Source of the DNA: Brevundimonas sp. LM2
GTDB taxonomy: Bacteria > Pseudomonadota > Alphaproteobacteria > Caulobacterales > Caulobacteraceae
Reading direction: 5' to 3'
DNA length: 64,000 nt
Assembly: GCF_002002865.1 (NCBI RefSeq)
Contig: NZ_CP019508.1
Coordinates: 1,642,501-1,706,500, forward strand
Positions 18,441-26,516 of this stretch are shown one piece after another. The position numbers were made by a program, and so were the translations under genes. The notes under the pieces were generated by a model that did no database searches, was not told where the DNA came from, and saw only the letters and a list, made by a program, of their open reading frames with translations. Every line of letters starts with the position of its first letter. The stretch's first letter is position 1.

Positions 18441-19775
18441 ATGCAGGCCATCCTTTTCGTCCCCGGCATCATGGGGTCGCGGCTCAGCCTCAGAGGCCAG
18501 GAGGTCTGGCCGCCGACACCCGTCGAGGCGGTGCGGGGCTATCGCCGGATCGTGGCCTTGGCGGATCCGGCCGTCCGGCCCACAGCGGTGATCGACCGGG
18601 TCGCGTGCCTGCCAGTTTATGGGCCAATCCTCGATGATCTGCGCGACATCGCCTCGGGAACCGCGGGTGTGCCCAAGGCGTCATTCATCGCCTTTCCTTA
18701 CGACTGGCGGCGCGATCTGCGCGAAGCCGCCGAAAGCCTGGCCACCCTCGTCGAGGAGGTGATGGAAGAGGGCTCGGACGAGATCGTCCTCGTGGCCCAT
18801 TCCATGGGGGGGCTGGTCGCCCGCTGGTTCTTGGAAAGCGGCGGCTTTGAGGACCGGCCCGGCTGGCGCGCGGTGACCCGACTGATCGCCCTTGCCGTGC
18901 CCCATGCCGGTGCCCCCGTTGCCGTCTCCCGGGCCCTGGGTTTGGAATCGACCGCCGGCCTCTCGGGCCCAGACACGGCGCGCCTTGCGGCGGACGCGCG
19001 CTATCCATCGCTCTATCAACTGTTTCCGGACCGTGATGTGGTCGCCGCCCTCGCCTGGCAGGGCAGCGTGTCCCAGATCACGGACCTCTACGACCCCGCG
19101 ACGGCGCGCGCCCTCGGCTTGTCGCTGGACAATCTGCAAGCGGCGCAGGATTTCCGCGCCGGGCTCGGCCCGTCCCGTCGTCCGGGTCATGTGCAATACG
19201 ACGGGGTCGTCGCCACCGGACATCGGACGTGCACCCGGGTTGAGCTTCGCGGGGGCCGCCCCGATCTGGCCGTCCGCGACGTCGACGCCGGCGACGGAGC
19301 CGTGCCGATTTGGAGCGCGGCCTTGCTTACAGCGCCGCATGCCTTCACGCCGGGCGAGCACAACAAGGTGCTGCGCGAGCGCGACTTCCGCGATCATCTG
19401 TATCGATTGTTCGGCGCAACCCCGCGCGTCGCCCCGTTCAGCGCCAGCGATGGTCGTGCTGCCCTGTCGATATCGCTGGACCGACTGGTCTATGCGGCGG
19501 GAGAGCCGATGGATCTGGTGCTGATCGCGCCTATGCCCGCCGCCCGTCTCGAGGTTCGGATCACTCTGGATCTCATCGACGAGGAGGGCCGGGCGGTGCA
19601 GACCCAGCCCGATCTCGGCGCGGTGGCTTGGTCGGGTGCGGCCGTCGGCCAGCTGCGGCTGACGGTCAACGCCCCGGACGCCCCGGGCCGCTACCGTCTG
19701 GGCATCGACGGCCCAACCCACACCACGCTGACGGACAACGACGTCGCCCCGTTCCTCGTGTCCGAAGGAGTTTGA
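18441..19775 (+). CDS. Lipase-like alpha/beta hydrolase (LCAT family) with C-terminal beta domain
   Basis: A 444-aa protein starting MQAILFVPGIMGSRLSL, a hallmark of lecithin:cholesterol acyltransferase-like hydrolases. The nucleophile elbow is VAHSMGG with Ser121; FPYDWRRDLREAA is another LCAT-like motif. The region DAGDGAVPIWSA...FTPGEHNKVLRE should contribute the Asp and His. Residues about 345-444 look like a beta-sandwich (ALSISLDRLVYAAGEPMDLV...RYRLGIDGP). There is no signal peptide, so it acts inside the cell unless exported otherwise. It is the first gene of a tight operon with a trypsin-like protease and a 75-aa protein. A role in membrane attack on self during conflict is conceivable but unproven. 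Confidence 0.8.
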   Translation: MQAILFVPGIMGSRLSLRGQEVWPPTPVEAVRGYRRIVALADPAVRPTAVIDRVACLPVYGPILDDLRDIASGTAGVPKASFIAFPYDWRRDLREAAESLATLVEEVMEEGSDEIVLVAHSMGGLVARWFLESGGFEDRPGWRAVTRLIALAVPHAGAPVAVSRALGLESTAGLSGPDTARLAADARYPSLYQLFPDRDVVAALAWQGSVSQITDLYDPATARALGLSLDNLQAAQDFRAGLGPSRRPGHVQYDGVVATGHRTCTRVELRGGRPDLAVRDVDAGDGAVPIWSAALLTAPHAFTPGEHNKVLRERDFRDHLYRLFGATPRVAPFSASDGRAALSISLDRLVYAAGEPMDLVLIAPMPAARLEVRITLDLIDEEGRAVQTQPDLGAVAWSGAAVGQLRLTVNAPDAPGRYRLGIDGPTHTTLTDNDVAPFLVSEGV

Positions 19776-19777
19776 TC

Positions 19778-20911
19778 ATGGCTCGACCGCCGCGCGCGCG
19801 ATTGGAACAGGAGGCCCAGGCCCTCCGAGCATGGGCCGAGGCGCGCCAGCTGTTCCATGCCATCGGCGGGTCCAGCGGACGGCTCACGCCGGCCGGTCGG
19901 GGCGGCGGGGCGGAGATGTTCTCGGCCGCCGCAGCCGAGGCCTTGACCCGCAAGCCGATCACCGCCGTGGGGTTCAACCCCAATCGGGGCGACAAGGGCA
20001 CAGTCATCGTCTACACGGCCCGCCCGCTCAACGCCGGCGAGCGGTCCGAACTGATCGAAAGCTATGACCGACAGGCCGAGATCGAGTTCAAGACGGCCCG
20101 CCCGCTCGTCGTCGATCCCGGGGCGGCCAGTCTCGCGGCACCGATCAACCTGGCACGACAATGGAGCCGCTATACCTGTGGGTCTTCGGTCAGCCTCGGC
20201 AATGTTCGCGACGCGGGGACACTCGGCTGTCTGGTCCGCGACCGCGAGGGGGCGATCTATGGCCTATCCGCCAACCATGTGACCGGCGGCTGTTCCAATG
20301 CCCGGCAGGGCCACCCGATCGTGGCCCCGGGGATCAAGGACGTAGGGGCGGGACAGCCCGATCCGCGCACCATCGGCTATCACGATCGCGCAGGTCCGTT
20401 CGTGGCGGGTGACCCCGCCACCGTGCCGCCCCACCTCAACACGGACGCCGCGATCTTCAAACTGATCAAACCGGACGAAATCTCCTCCTGGCAGGGCGAT
20501 TTCTACGACACACCGGCCGAGGTCGGCGATCCGATCGAAGACGCCGAGATCGAAAAGGTCGGTCGCAGCACGCGCCGCACCAAGGGCGTGATCGAGAGCG
20601 AGCTCGCGGGCTCCCATCCCGTCAGCTACAAGACCACGGTGTGGATCTCGGCCGAAGAGCCGATCGAGTTCCGAGCGACGGTCTATTTCAAGCCGGTTTT
20701 CGTCCTGCGCGGCGTGCGGCGCGCCTTTGCCGCTCCCGGCGATTCCGGGGCCCTGGTCACCCAGCTGGGCGAAGGCAACCGTCGGACGGCTGTGGGCATT
20801 CTGTTCGCAGGCCGGGAATCGGATGTGAGCTATATGCTGCCGTTAAGACCTTTACTGGATCATCTGGAATTAACGCTGGTTTCAGGCCATATTCCGCCTG
20901 CAGGTGCATGA
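19778..20911 (+). CDS. Trypsin-like (chymotrypsin-fold) serine protease, cytoplasmic
   Basis: A 377-aa protein whose start at 19778 follows the hydrolase stop by 2 bases, with ribosome-binding site GAAGGAG. The catalytic triad is readable: His167 (GLSANHVTGG), Asp223 (LNTDAAIFKL) and Ser323 (APGDSGALVTQ). The N-terminal about 140 residues contain a small domain (ITAVGFNPNRGDKGTVIVYT) before the protease fold, and TCGSSVSLGN begins the barrel. No signal peptide is present. Cytoplasmic trypsin-like proteases of this kind are often linked with conflict or signalling gene sets. Confidence 0.85.
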   Translation: MARPPRARLEQEAQALRAWAEARQLFHAIGGSSGRLTPAGRGGGAEMFSAAAAEALTRKPITAVGFNPNRGDKGTVIVYTARPLNAGERSELIESYDRQAEIEFKTARPLVVDPGAASLAAPINLARQWSRYTCGSSVSLGNVRDAGTLGCLVRDREGAIYGLSANHVTGGCSNARQGHPIVAPGIKDVGAGQPDPRTIGYHDRAGPFVAGDPATVPPHLNTDAAIFKLIKPDEISSWQGDFYDTPAEVGDPIEDAEIEKVGRSTRRTKGVIESELAGSHPVSYKTTVWISAEEPIEFRATVYFKPVFVLRGVRRAFAAPGDSGALVTQLGEGNRRTAVGILFAGRESDVSYMLPLRPLLDHLELTLVSGHIPPAGA

Positions 20912-21138
20912 TGACCGTTCAATCCGCCCAGAAGATTGCCACGACCGAAGACCGCAAGGCCCTCCTGGCGCAACTTGGCGTTCCAGACGGGCAGGCCACG
21001 GTCGAACGCCGCAAGGCAGACGACGGCGATCATCTCGTCGTCCGCTTGTCGCCAGAAGCCCGCCCCGCTGCCCGTCCGCAAAGATTTCGGGGCCACGACG
21101 TCCGCTATGAGCCACTTCGGCCGGCCGTCGCCTGGTAA
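20911..21138 (+). CDS. Small protein coupled to the protease gene, 75 aa
   Basis: ATGATG at 20908-20913 overlaps the protease stop (TGA at 20909-20911), so translation is probably coupled; either ATG gives nearly the same protein (MTVQSAQKIATTEDRKALLAQLG). It is charged, soluble-looking and unrecognised. Position suggests a regulator or partner of the protease. Its C terminus (RFRGHDVRYEPLRPAVAW) is basic. Confidence 0.6.
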   Translation: MTVQSAQKIATTEDRKALLAQLGVPDGQATVERRKADDGDHLVVRLSPEARPAARPQRFRGHDVRYEPLRPAVAW

Positions 21139-21390
21139 GCCTTCAAAGGGCCGGGCGTAGCCGTTGGCCGTACAGCGATCTAAAGCTTCGGACGTGACCG
21201 CCGCAAGGCATGGGGGCTGATGCCCTTTGCACAGGCATGACTGACTCTGGCTCATTGCGGCGGTTCGGAGTGACCGCTTTGTGCTTGTCCAGCGAAGTCG
21301 ATCAGCAACAGGCATCTTGGTCGCGAGGTCCACCTCCAGTGGCTGGCATGTTGCTCGCGCCGCGCGCTAAGGTAGCGGCGGGAGGGCCAA

Positions 21391-23679
21391 ATGCTTCAAA
21401 GAATAATCGGCATCCGTAACGTCGGTCGTTTTCGGAGTTCGGCCGCCCAGCCGAATCCTCAACTGTCTCGCCACGCGTTCATCTTCGGGCCGAATGGTTT
21501 CGGCAAGACGACCTTGTGCGCGGTGCTCAGATCTTTGGAGCGGAACGAAGCGGCGCTGGTGGTAGGCCGCAAGACGCTCGGCGTAGACGCGGCGCAGCAG
21601 GTTAACTTGCTATGGTCCGGCGCACAGCGGACGTTCCAGAATGACGCTTGGCCGGGACCTGAGCCGAAGCTCTCCATCTTCGATGGGACCTTCGTCGCGG
21701 AGAATGTCCACAGCGGGGACCTAGTCGACGTCGCCAATCGGCGGAATTTGTATCGCGTCGTCGTCGGCCGGAATGGCGTGGGTCTAGCGCGGGAGGAGGC
21801 GCGGCTGGCAGAAGCGGGGAGAGCGCTCACGCAGGCCGCGACCGCCGCCGAACGCAGGCTGGAGCCGATGGCTGCCGGCCTCGCCGCCCAAGCCTTCGAC
21901 CAACTGCCAGCGGATGACGAGCTGGCCGCCAAACTTGCCGACGCGCGTGCCGCGCTGGTCGCGCAGCAGCAGTCGGCGCAGATTCGAGAGCGCGCTGGCC
22001 TGCAGGCGGTAACGCTCCCGACGTTGCCAGCGCACTTGAGGGAGATGGTGGGCCGCACAATCGACGGTGCCGACCCGGCGGTCGAGCAACGCGTCGGCGC
22101 GCATCTGGCCCGTCACAGGTTCGGCGACGACGGGGAGCGCTGGCTCGAGCATGGGCTTCGTCATTTGACGGACGAGGACGACTGCCCGTTCTGTGCCCGG
22201 GACGGTGTCGGTGGGCTGCCTCTGGTTCAATCCTATGGGGCGTTGTTCGGAGAAGCTTATCGCGGCTTGCGAGATGAAATCGAGACGCTCGGACAACATA
22301 TCGATTTGCAGTTCGGAGCCGAGGTCTTTGCCGAGCTTAGGGCGTCGGCGATCGCGAATGGCGCGGCTCGTCAGTTTTGGGGCCAGCATTGCGACTTGGG
22401 CGAGGATTTGCCCGCGTTGGCCCAGCTGCGGGACGCTTATTTGAGCGTCCATCACAAACTGCGGAGCGTTGTGGAGCGCAAAGCGGCCCGGCCGCTCGAG
22501 GTCATTGATCGGGAGGGGGATATCGCCGAGATCGCAGAGGAGATCAATGCGATCCGAGGCCAGCTAGCGGCCTACAACCGGGCCGTCGATCGGGCCAACA
22601 TCACTATTGAGACGACCCGTGCACGAACTGCGGCTGCGGATGAGGCCGTCTTGCGCCGGGCGATTAGCGATTTGGAACGGGTGGCTCGCCGGCATGGTCA
22701 GGAGGGAATCGAGGCGAGCCGGGCGTGGCGCGAGGCCGTAGAAGCGCGGACGGCGAATAATGCCGCGAAAGCGGCCGTGCGAGCCCAGCTGGAGGAGCAT
22801 TGTCGCCAGGTCGTCAAACCTTATGAGCAACGCATCAACCACTTCTTGCATCTCTTCAACGCCGGCTTCGAGATCGTCGACGTCGACCACGCCTATCCTG
22901 GCGGCCTTGCGACCTGCACCTACCGACTGCGGATCGATAACGTCGAGGTGGCTTTAGGCGACGGCCGGACGGGCGATGATCGTCAGAGCTTCAAGAACAC
23001 GCTGAGTGCGGGCGACCGGACGACGCTGGCGATGGCTTTCTTCCTCGCGGAGCTGGAACGCGAGGCAGATATCGCCGAGCGCGTGGTGGTCTTCGACGAC
23101 CCCTTTAACAGTCAGGATTCCTATCGGCGGCGCAACACGATTCATGAGATCATGGCCGTGGCCCGCCGTGGTGCCCAAGTCATCGTGCTCTCACACGACG
23201 CAGCCTTCTTGAAGAGCCTGTGGGACAAATCGCCGCCCGCAGAACGGTCAGCCGCGCAGCTGGACTACCATTCGGCGACGGGCACGCGGCTGACAGAGTT
23301 CGATCTCGACAACGCCTGTAGGGGCAGGGCGCAGAGCGAGCTCGACGATCTTCTGGCCTACCGCAACCTCGGGCAGGGTGAGCCGCGCGATATCATCAAG
23401 AAACTGCGGGTGGTCCTAGAAACGAAGATGCGCGATCTCTACCCGGCGAGCTTCGCTCCGGCGGACAATCTCGGCGGGATCCTAGGAAAGATCAGAGGAG
23501 GGAGTGCGGACCATCCCGCCGCCGCCCGTTACGACGAACTCGATCGGATCAACGACTACACGCAGGACTATCACCACGGCGAGGATCCACGCGGGATGCA
23601 GGAGCCGCCGCTCGATCAGCAGGAACTGCTCGGCTTCGTCGACCAGACCTTGCGTATCGCGAATGCGGTCGTGGGCTAG
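21391..23679 (+). CDS. AAA_13-family ATPase with zinc-hook-like CxxC (RloC/PrrC-like)
   Basis: A 762-aa SMC/RecF-type ATPase. Walker A is FGPNGFGKTT (33-41), the ABC signature is in LSAGDRTTLAM (from 538), and Walker B is VVVFDDPFNSQD (Asp569/Asp570), followed by LSHDAAFL. Between them lie coiled coils with a CPFC pair (Cys265/Cys268) like the zinc hook of RloC. The C terminus after about 620 (LDNACRGRAQSELDDLLAYRN...DYHHGEDPRG) occupies the place of the anticodon-nuclease domain in RloC/PrrC, but I cannot confirm its catalytic triad. A phage-defence role is likely from family and island context. Confidence 0.8.
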   Translation: MLQRIIGIRNVGRFRSSAAQPNPQLSRHAFIFGPNGFGKTTLCAVLRSLERNEAALVVGRKTLGVDAAQQVNLLWSGAQRTFQNDAWPGPEPKLSIFDGTFVAENVHSGDLVDVANRRNLYRVVVGRNGVGLAREEARLAEAGRALTQAATAAERRLEPMAAGLAAQAFDQLPADDELAAKLADARAALVAQQQSAQIRERAGLQAVTLPTLPAHLREMVGRTIDGADPAVEQRVGAHLARHRFGDDGERWLEHGLRHLTDEDDCPFCARDGVGGLPLVQSYGALFGEAYRGLRDEIETLGQHIDLQFGAEVFAELRASAIANGAARQFWGQHCDLGEDLPALAQLRDAYLSVHHKLRSVVERKAARPLEVIDREGDIAEIAEEINAIRGQLAAYNRAVDRANITIETTRARTAAADEAVLRRAISDLERVARRHGQEGIEASRAWREAVEARTANNAAKAAVRAQLEEHCRQVVKPYEQRINHFLHLFNAGFEIVDVDHAYPGGLATCTYRLRIDNVEVALGDGRTGDDRQSFKNTLSAGDRTTLAMAFFLAELEREADIAERVVVFDDPFNSQDSYRRRNTIHEIMAVARRGAQVIVLSHDAAFLKSLWDKSPPAERSAAQLDYHSATGTRLTEFDLDNACRGRAQSELDDLLAYRNLGQGEPRDIIKKLRVVLETKMRDLYPASFAPADNLGGILGKIRGGSADHPAAARYDELDRINDYTQDYHHGEDPRGMQEPPLDQQELLGFVDQTLRIANAVVG

Positions 23680-23867
23680 ATCGTCGGCTCCGTCGGACCC
23701 GGACCTTGGCCGACGCCGTCTGACCGCATTATCGAGCAAGCAGGCCACAGCGGCCGGCACCGTCAGATTGCGCAGAAGGGCTACTTGCGGAGTGCTAATG
23801 ACCGCTCGTCGCGTTTGGCGGCCGAAGCGGTTGCCGTGTCCCAGCCTGCAGGTCCACGGCACGCGAG

Positions 23868-24737
23868 CTAGAACCGCGGGCTCCAGCGCGCCAAGATGTC
23901 GTCTTCCTCTTCGTCCTCGTCGTTGGTCGGGCCGTCGGCCAAGAGCAGCATGGTCACCGCGTGCCCGTTGGCCTGCCGGAGGACCTGTTCAAGGACACGG
24001 GGTGACGGACGCCCCCACTCATGCTGAAGCCAGATCGTCCCATCCATCTCGATCCAGTCGGACGGGGCCGCAGTGCCGGCGTACGGCCTGACCTTTGTGG
24101 CGCAGTCTGAGGGAAGGCGACTTTTCCGCTCCACGGCCAGACGCGGGAAGCTCACATGCGAACGGGCGTACCGGACCACGCCGTCGTAAGAGAAGATGAC
24201 GGCGCACGGCATCGAGGCCAGCTCGACGAACCGGTTCGCGGCCGCTTCCAGGCTGACGTCATAGGATCTCGCCAGCTTGCGGAGATGACCGACCTCCGGG
24301 AGGCCAAGTCGGTCCGCGTCGCGCTCAAACCAGGGCTTCGGCATGAGAATGCCCGCCGCGAAACGATTTGCTTCGGCCTCCCGCCGTTGCGCCGGTGTCG
24401 AGAACCCGCGCTCGCTGAGATGGGCTTGGGTGCACTGCTGGTTCCCGACGTGGGTGGGGATCAGGAAATGACCCAACTCATGACCGATGGTGAAGCGCCG
24501 ACGGCCGCCGGGCACGCCCGGCCTGCAGAGAATGATGCCCTGGCTTTTGTCAGGATCGGTCAGCAAGGCCCCCTCGAAGGAGGTCGTGTCCAGATCCCTG
24601 ATCTCGAGAATATTCACGGCCGCCGCGAGTGCCTCGATCGGAACAGGTGGCGTCCACTCAGGGTGATGCCTCAGGATCGTCTGGATCAGCCGCTCGGGAG
24701 AGCCGCAGTCCGCCAAATCCATGAGGAGCTCGCTCAC
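23868..24737 (-). CDS. ImmA/IrrE-type metallopeptidase
   Basis: A 289-aa zinc peptidase. The catalytic motif is FTIGHELGHFLIPTH, with a downstream EANRFAAGILMP that supplies the third ligand (Glu). I chose the GTG start at 24737, which overlaps the stop of the upstream regulator gene (GTGA); an ATG at 24722 is an alternative. ImmA-type proteases cut an XRE-family repressor to induce a mobile element or stress genes; the partner here is the adjacent regulator. The C-terminal half (about 150-289) is an additional domain with an acidic tail (NDEDEEEDD). Confidence 0.88.
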   Translation of the reverse strand: MSELLMDLADCGSPERLIQTILRHHPEWTPPVPIEALAAAVNILEIRDLDTTSFEGALLTDPDKSQGIILCRPGVPGGRRRFTIGHELGHFLIPTHVGNQQCTQAHLSERGFSTPAQRREAEANRFAAGILMPKPWFERDADRLGLPEVGHLRKLARSYDVSLEAAANRFVELASMPCAVIFSYDGVVRYARSHVSFPRLAVERKSRLPSDCATKVRPYAGTAAPSDWIEMDGTIWLQHEWGRPSPRVLEQVLRQANGHAVTMLLLADGPTNDEDEEEDDILARWSPRF

Positions 24738-25045
24738 GGCTTCTTCAACGCCTCGGCCATGGCGCGAACGGCCGCCCAAGCCTTGTCATCCAGCTTGCCG
24801 TCAAACTCCCGGTAGAACTGGAGGGCCGGCGCCTCTTCCGAAGGCTCGCTCTCGTCCGACAGGAACGCCACCGTCACCTTGTAATGGTCCGCGAGCCCCC
24901 GGAGCAGGTCCAAGCTCGGATTGGTGCTGTCGCCGCGTTCGAGTTGCCAGATGTGAGCCTTGGATACGCCGACGCCGTCGGCGACCTGCTGAAGCGATTG
25001 CCCGCTTTTGACCCGCAGGTCCTTGAGCTTGGTGGCCAAAGACAT
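24734..25045 (-). CDS. XRE-family helix-turn-helix regulator
   Basis: A 103-aa protein with an N-terminal Cro/CI helix-turn-helix (LKDLRVKSGQSLQQVADGVGVSKAHIWQLERG) and a short C-terminal helical tail that may be the site recognised by the coupled metallopeptidase. It overlaps the protease gene by 4 bases. It is divergent from the gene at 25169; the shared 123-base region holds a sigma-70-like promoter and two copies of ATCATACG. Confidence 0.9.
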   Translation of the reverse strand: MSLATKLKDLRVKSGQSLQQVADGVGVSKAHIWQLERGDSTNPSLDLLRGLADHYKVTVAFLSDESEPSEEAPALQFYREFDGKLDDKAWAAVRAMAEALKKP

Positions 25046-25074
25046 TCGGTCCCTCGGAAACGCTGTACAGATGA

Positions 25075-25132
25075 ATCATACGCGCCGGAAGACGGGGTTG
25101 ACAAGCGCCACGGTCGTAAACTATATCATACG
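25075..25132. promoter_or_regulatory. Divergent promoter with direct repeats
   Basis: TTGACA at 25098-25103 and TATATC at 25122-25127 (18-base spacing) form a good sigma-70-like promoter for the rightward gene. ATCATACG occurs twice in direct orientation at 25075-25082 and 25125-25132; the second copy overlaps the -10 element. These are plausible operator half-sites for the XRE regulator. Confidence 0.55.
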
Positions 25133-25168
25133 TCACGTTCATCGAGAGCGGGAAGGGAGGTGAAGGAA

Positions 25169-25390
25169 ATGGGCAAGAACCAACACGTCGTCCCCCACGC
25201 CAATGGCTGGGCCGTCCGTGGCGCGGGCAATGCGCGCGCAACCACGGTGCATCCGACGCAGGCGGAAGCGATCTCTCAGGCCCGAGGAATCGCTCAAAAT
25301 CAGCAGAGCGAACTGCTGATCCACCGTCGCAACGGTCAGATCCGCGAGCGCGACAGCTTCGGCAACGATCCCTACCCGCCGAAAGGCTGA
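25169..25390 (+). CDS. DUF2188-family small protein
   Basis: A 73-aa protein (MGKNQHVVPHANGWAVRGAG...TVHPTQAEAISQARGIAQNQ, then ELLIHRRNGQIRERDSFGNDPYPPKG). This is the DUF2188 pattern: a short beta hairpin followed by a helix, ending in the GRIREKDSYGNDPFPP-like tail. Function unknown; frequent in islands and phage-related regions. Ribosome-binding site GAAGGAAA precedes the ATG. Confidence 0.85.
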   Translation: MGKNQHVVPHANGWAVRGAGNARATTVHPTQAEAISQARGIAQNQQSELLIHRRNGQIRERDSFGNDPYPPKG

Positions 25391-25396
25391 ACCTCG

Positions 25397-25426
25397 AAAG
25401 GCCGCGTCATCCGTGACGCGGCCTTT
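25397..25426 (+). terminator. Rho-independent terminator after the DUF2188 gene
   Basis: AAAGGCCGCGTCA (25397-25409), loop TCCG, then TGACGCGGCCTTT (25414-25426): a perfect 13-bp stem with T-run, 6 bases after the stop. Confidence 0.85.
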
Positions 25427-25446
25427 CGGTCATCAGGAGGATATCC

Positions 25447-25707
25447 ATGCGCTTTGAAGGCGCCATCGTTCGCGAACAAGGGATCGTCTTCGCCATCGTC
25501 GTGGTGAAGCGGCACATCCTCGACAACAACGCAGGATACAACCGGGTGGCACGCAGCTTCCAACCGGCCTTCCCCGGCATGCCCGTGGTGCTGATGGCTC
25601 AGAACCATCGGGGCGCAGCCACCTATTTCGGCCGGCCCGACATCGCGCGTTTTCTGGCCCGTGTCCCCCTCAGCGCCATTCCCTGGCGCGAGTACACCTT
25701 GAACTGA
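25447..25707 (+). CDS. Hypothetical protein, 86 aa
   Basis: A small beta-rich-looking protein (MRFEGAIVREQGIVFAIVVVKRHILD...PGMPVVLMAQNHRGAATYFGRPDIARFLA). A good ribosome-binding site (CAGGAGG, 25434-25440) precedes the ATG. I recognise the general style of small island proteins but no named family. It lies between the DUF2188 gene and a 56-aa Trp-rich gene. Confidence 0.65.
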   Translation: MRFEGAIVREQGIVFAIVVVKRHILDNNAGYNRVARSFQPAFPGMPVVLMAQNHRGAATYFGRPDIARFLARVPLSAIPWREYTLN

Positions 25708-25714
25708 GGTCTCC

Positions 25715-25885
25715 ATGATCAAGCCCCGTCGAATCCGCCCGCCCTGTCCGCCCAAGCCCGTCGATCGTCTGCAGAACATGCGGACGATCCGCCCCTTGGG
25801 GAAAACCAAATGGGTCCGCGCCCACTGGCGCTGGGACTACGATGGTCACGCCTGGGAGTGGGTGCTCGGGCACTGGTCGAAGTAG
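25715..25885 (+). CDS. Short Trp-rich protein, 56 aa
   Basis: Starts 8 bases after the previous gene with GAGG just upstream (MIKPRRIRPPCPPKPVDRLQ). The second half is dense in tryptophan and arginine (KTKWVRAHWRWDYDGHAWEW, then VLGHWSK). Its six tryptophans in 56 residues are unusual. Third-position G/C bias supports coding. No function can be assigned. Confidence 0.55.
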   Translation: MIKPRRIRPPCPPKPVDRLQNMRTIRPLGKTKWVRAHWRWDYDGHAWEWVLGHWSK

Positions 25886-25946
25886 GGCGTGAGCCCGTCC
25901 GCATGCCGCCGAAGCGGGATGCGCGACCGTCAATGGAGACGCGGAA

Positions 25947-26423
25947 ATGGACGGCCATAACTTCGAGAGGCTGAAGGCCCACATCCTGCCGCTGTCGCTC
26001 TCCCACGATTTCGACGTCGCTAGGCGAGAGTGGGGGCTCGTCGCGGTGGAGATCAGCGACGAGTGGGACCAGTGTCCGTGCGGCCAGGACATCAAGGAGC
26101 ATTGTTACATCCGCAATCGGATGACCGGCCGCGAGACCTATGTCGGCAACGTCTGTATCAACCGCTTCATCCAGATCGACACTGGCAATCTGTTCGACGG
26201 CCTGAAGCGGATCGCAAAGGATCCGACGGCCAATGCGAACAACGATCTGATCGAGCATGCGATGCGCATGGGATATCTCTACGGCGAGAAAGAATACACC
26301 TTCCTCAAACAGACCGTGCGCAAGCGTATTCTGTCGGAGAAGCAGCTCGCCTGGAAAGTGAAGATCAACCGACGCATCGTCGCCCAGACCGTCGTCGTAA
26401 AACGCACAGCCCGGTCAAGTTAG
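25947..26423 (+). CDS. Hypothetical zinc-ribbon-like island protein
   Basis: A 158-aa protein with a probable metal site: CPCGQDIKEHCYIRNR, then YVGNVCINRF, spacing Cys residues like a treble-clef or ribbon. The rest is helical (NLFDGLKRIAKDPTANANND; YTFLKQTVRKRILSEKQLAW) and basic at the C terminus. Similar proteins occur in integrative elements, but I know of no assigned function. A nucleic-acid-binding role is a guess from charge and Cys pattern. Confidence 0.7.
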   Translation: MDGHNFERLKAHILPLSLSHDFDVARREWGLVAVEISDEWDQCPCGQDIKEHCYIRNRMTGRETYVGNVCINRFIQIDTGNLFDGLKRIAKDPTANANNDLIEHAMRMGYLYGEKEYTFLKQTVRKRILSEKQLAWKVKINRRIVAQTVVVKRTARSS

Positions 26424-26516
26424 CGTCTGGGACACGCCACCGCTTCCGCTTCTGGCGCGTTCAGGAATACGGTGGCTGTTGTAGGTGGCGCATAATCCGC
26501 GTGGCGCAGTTTGCCG

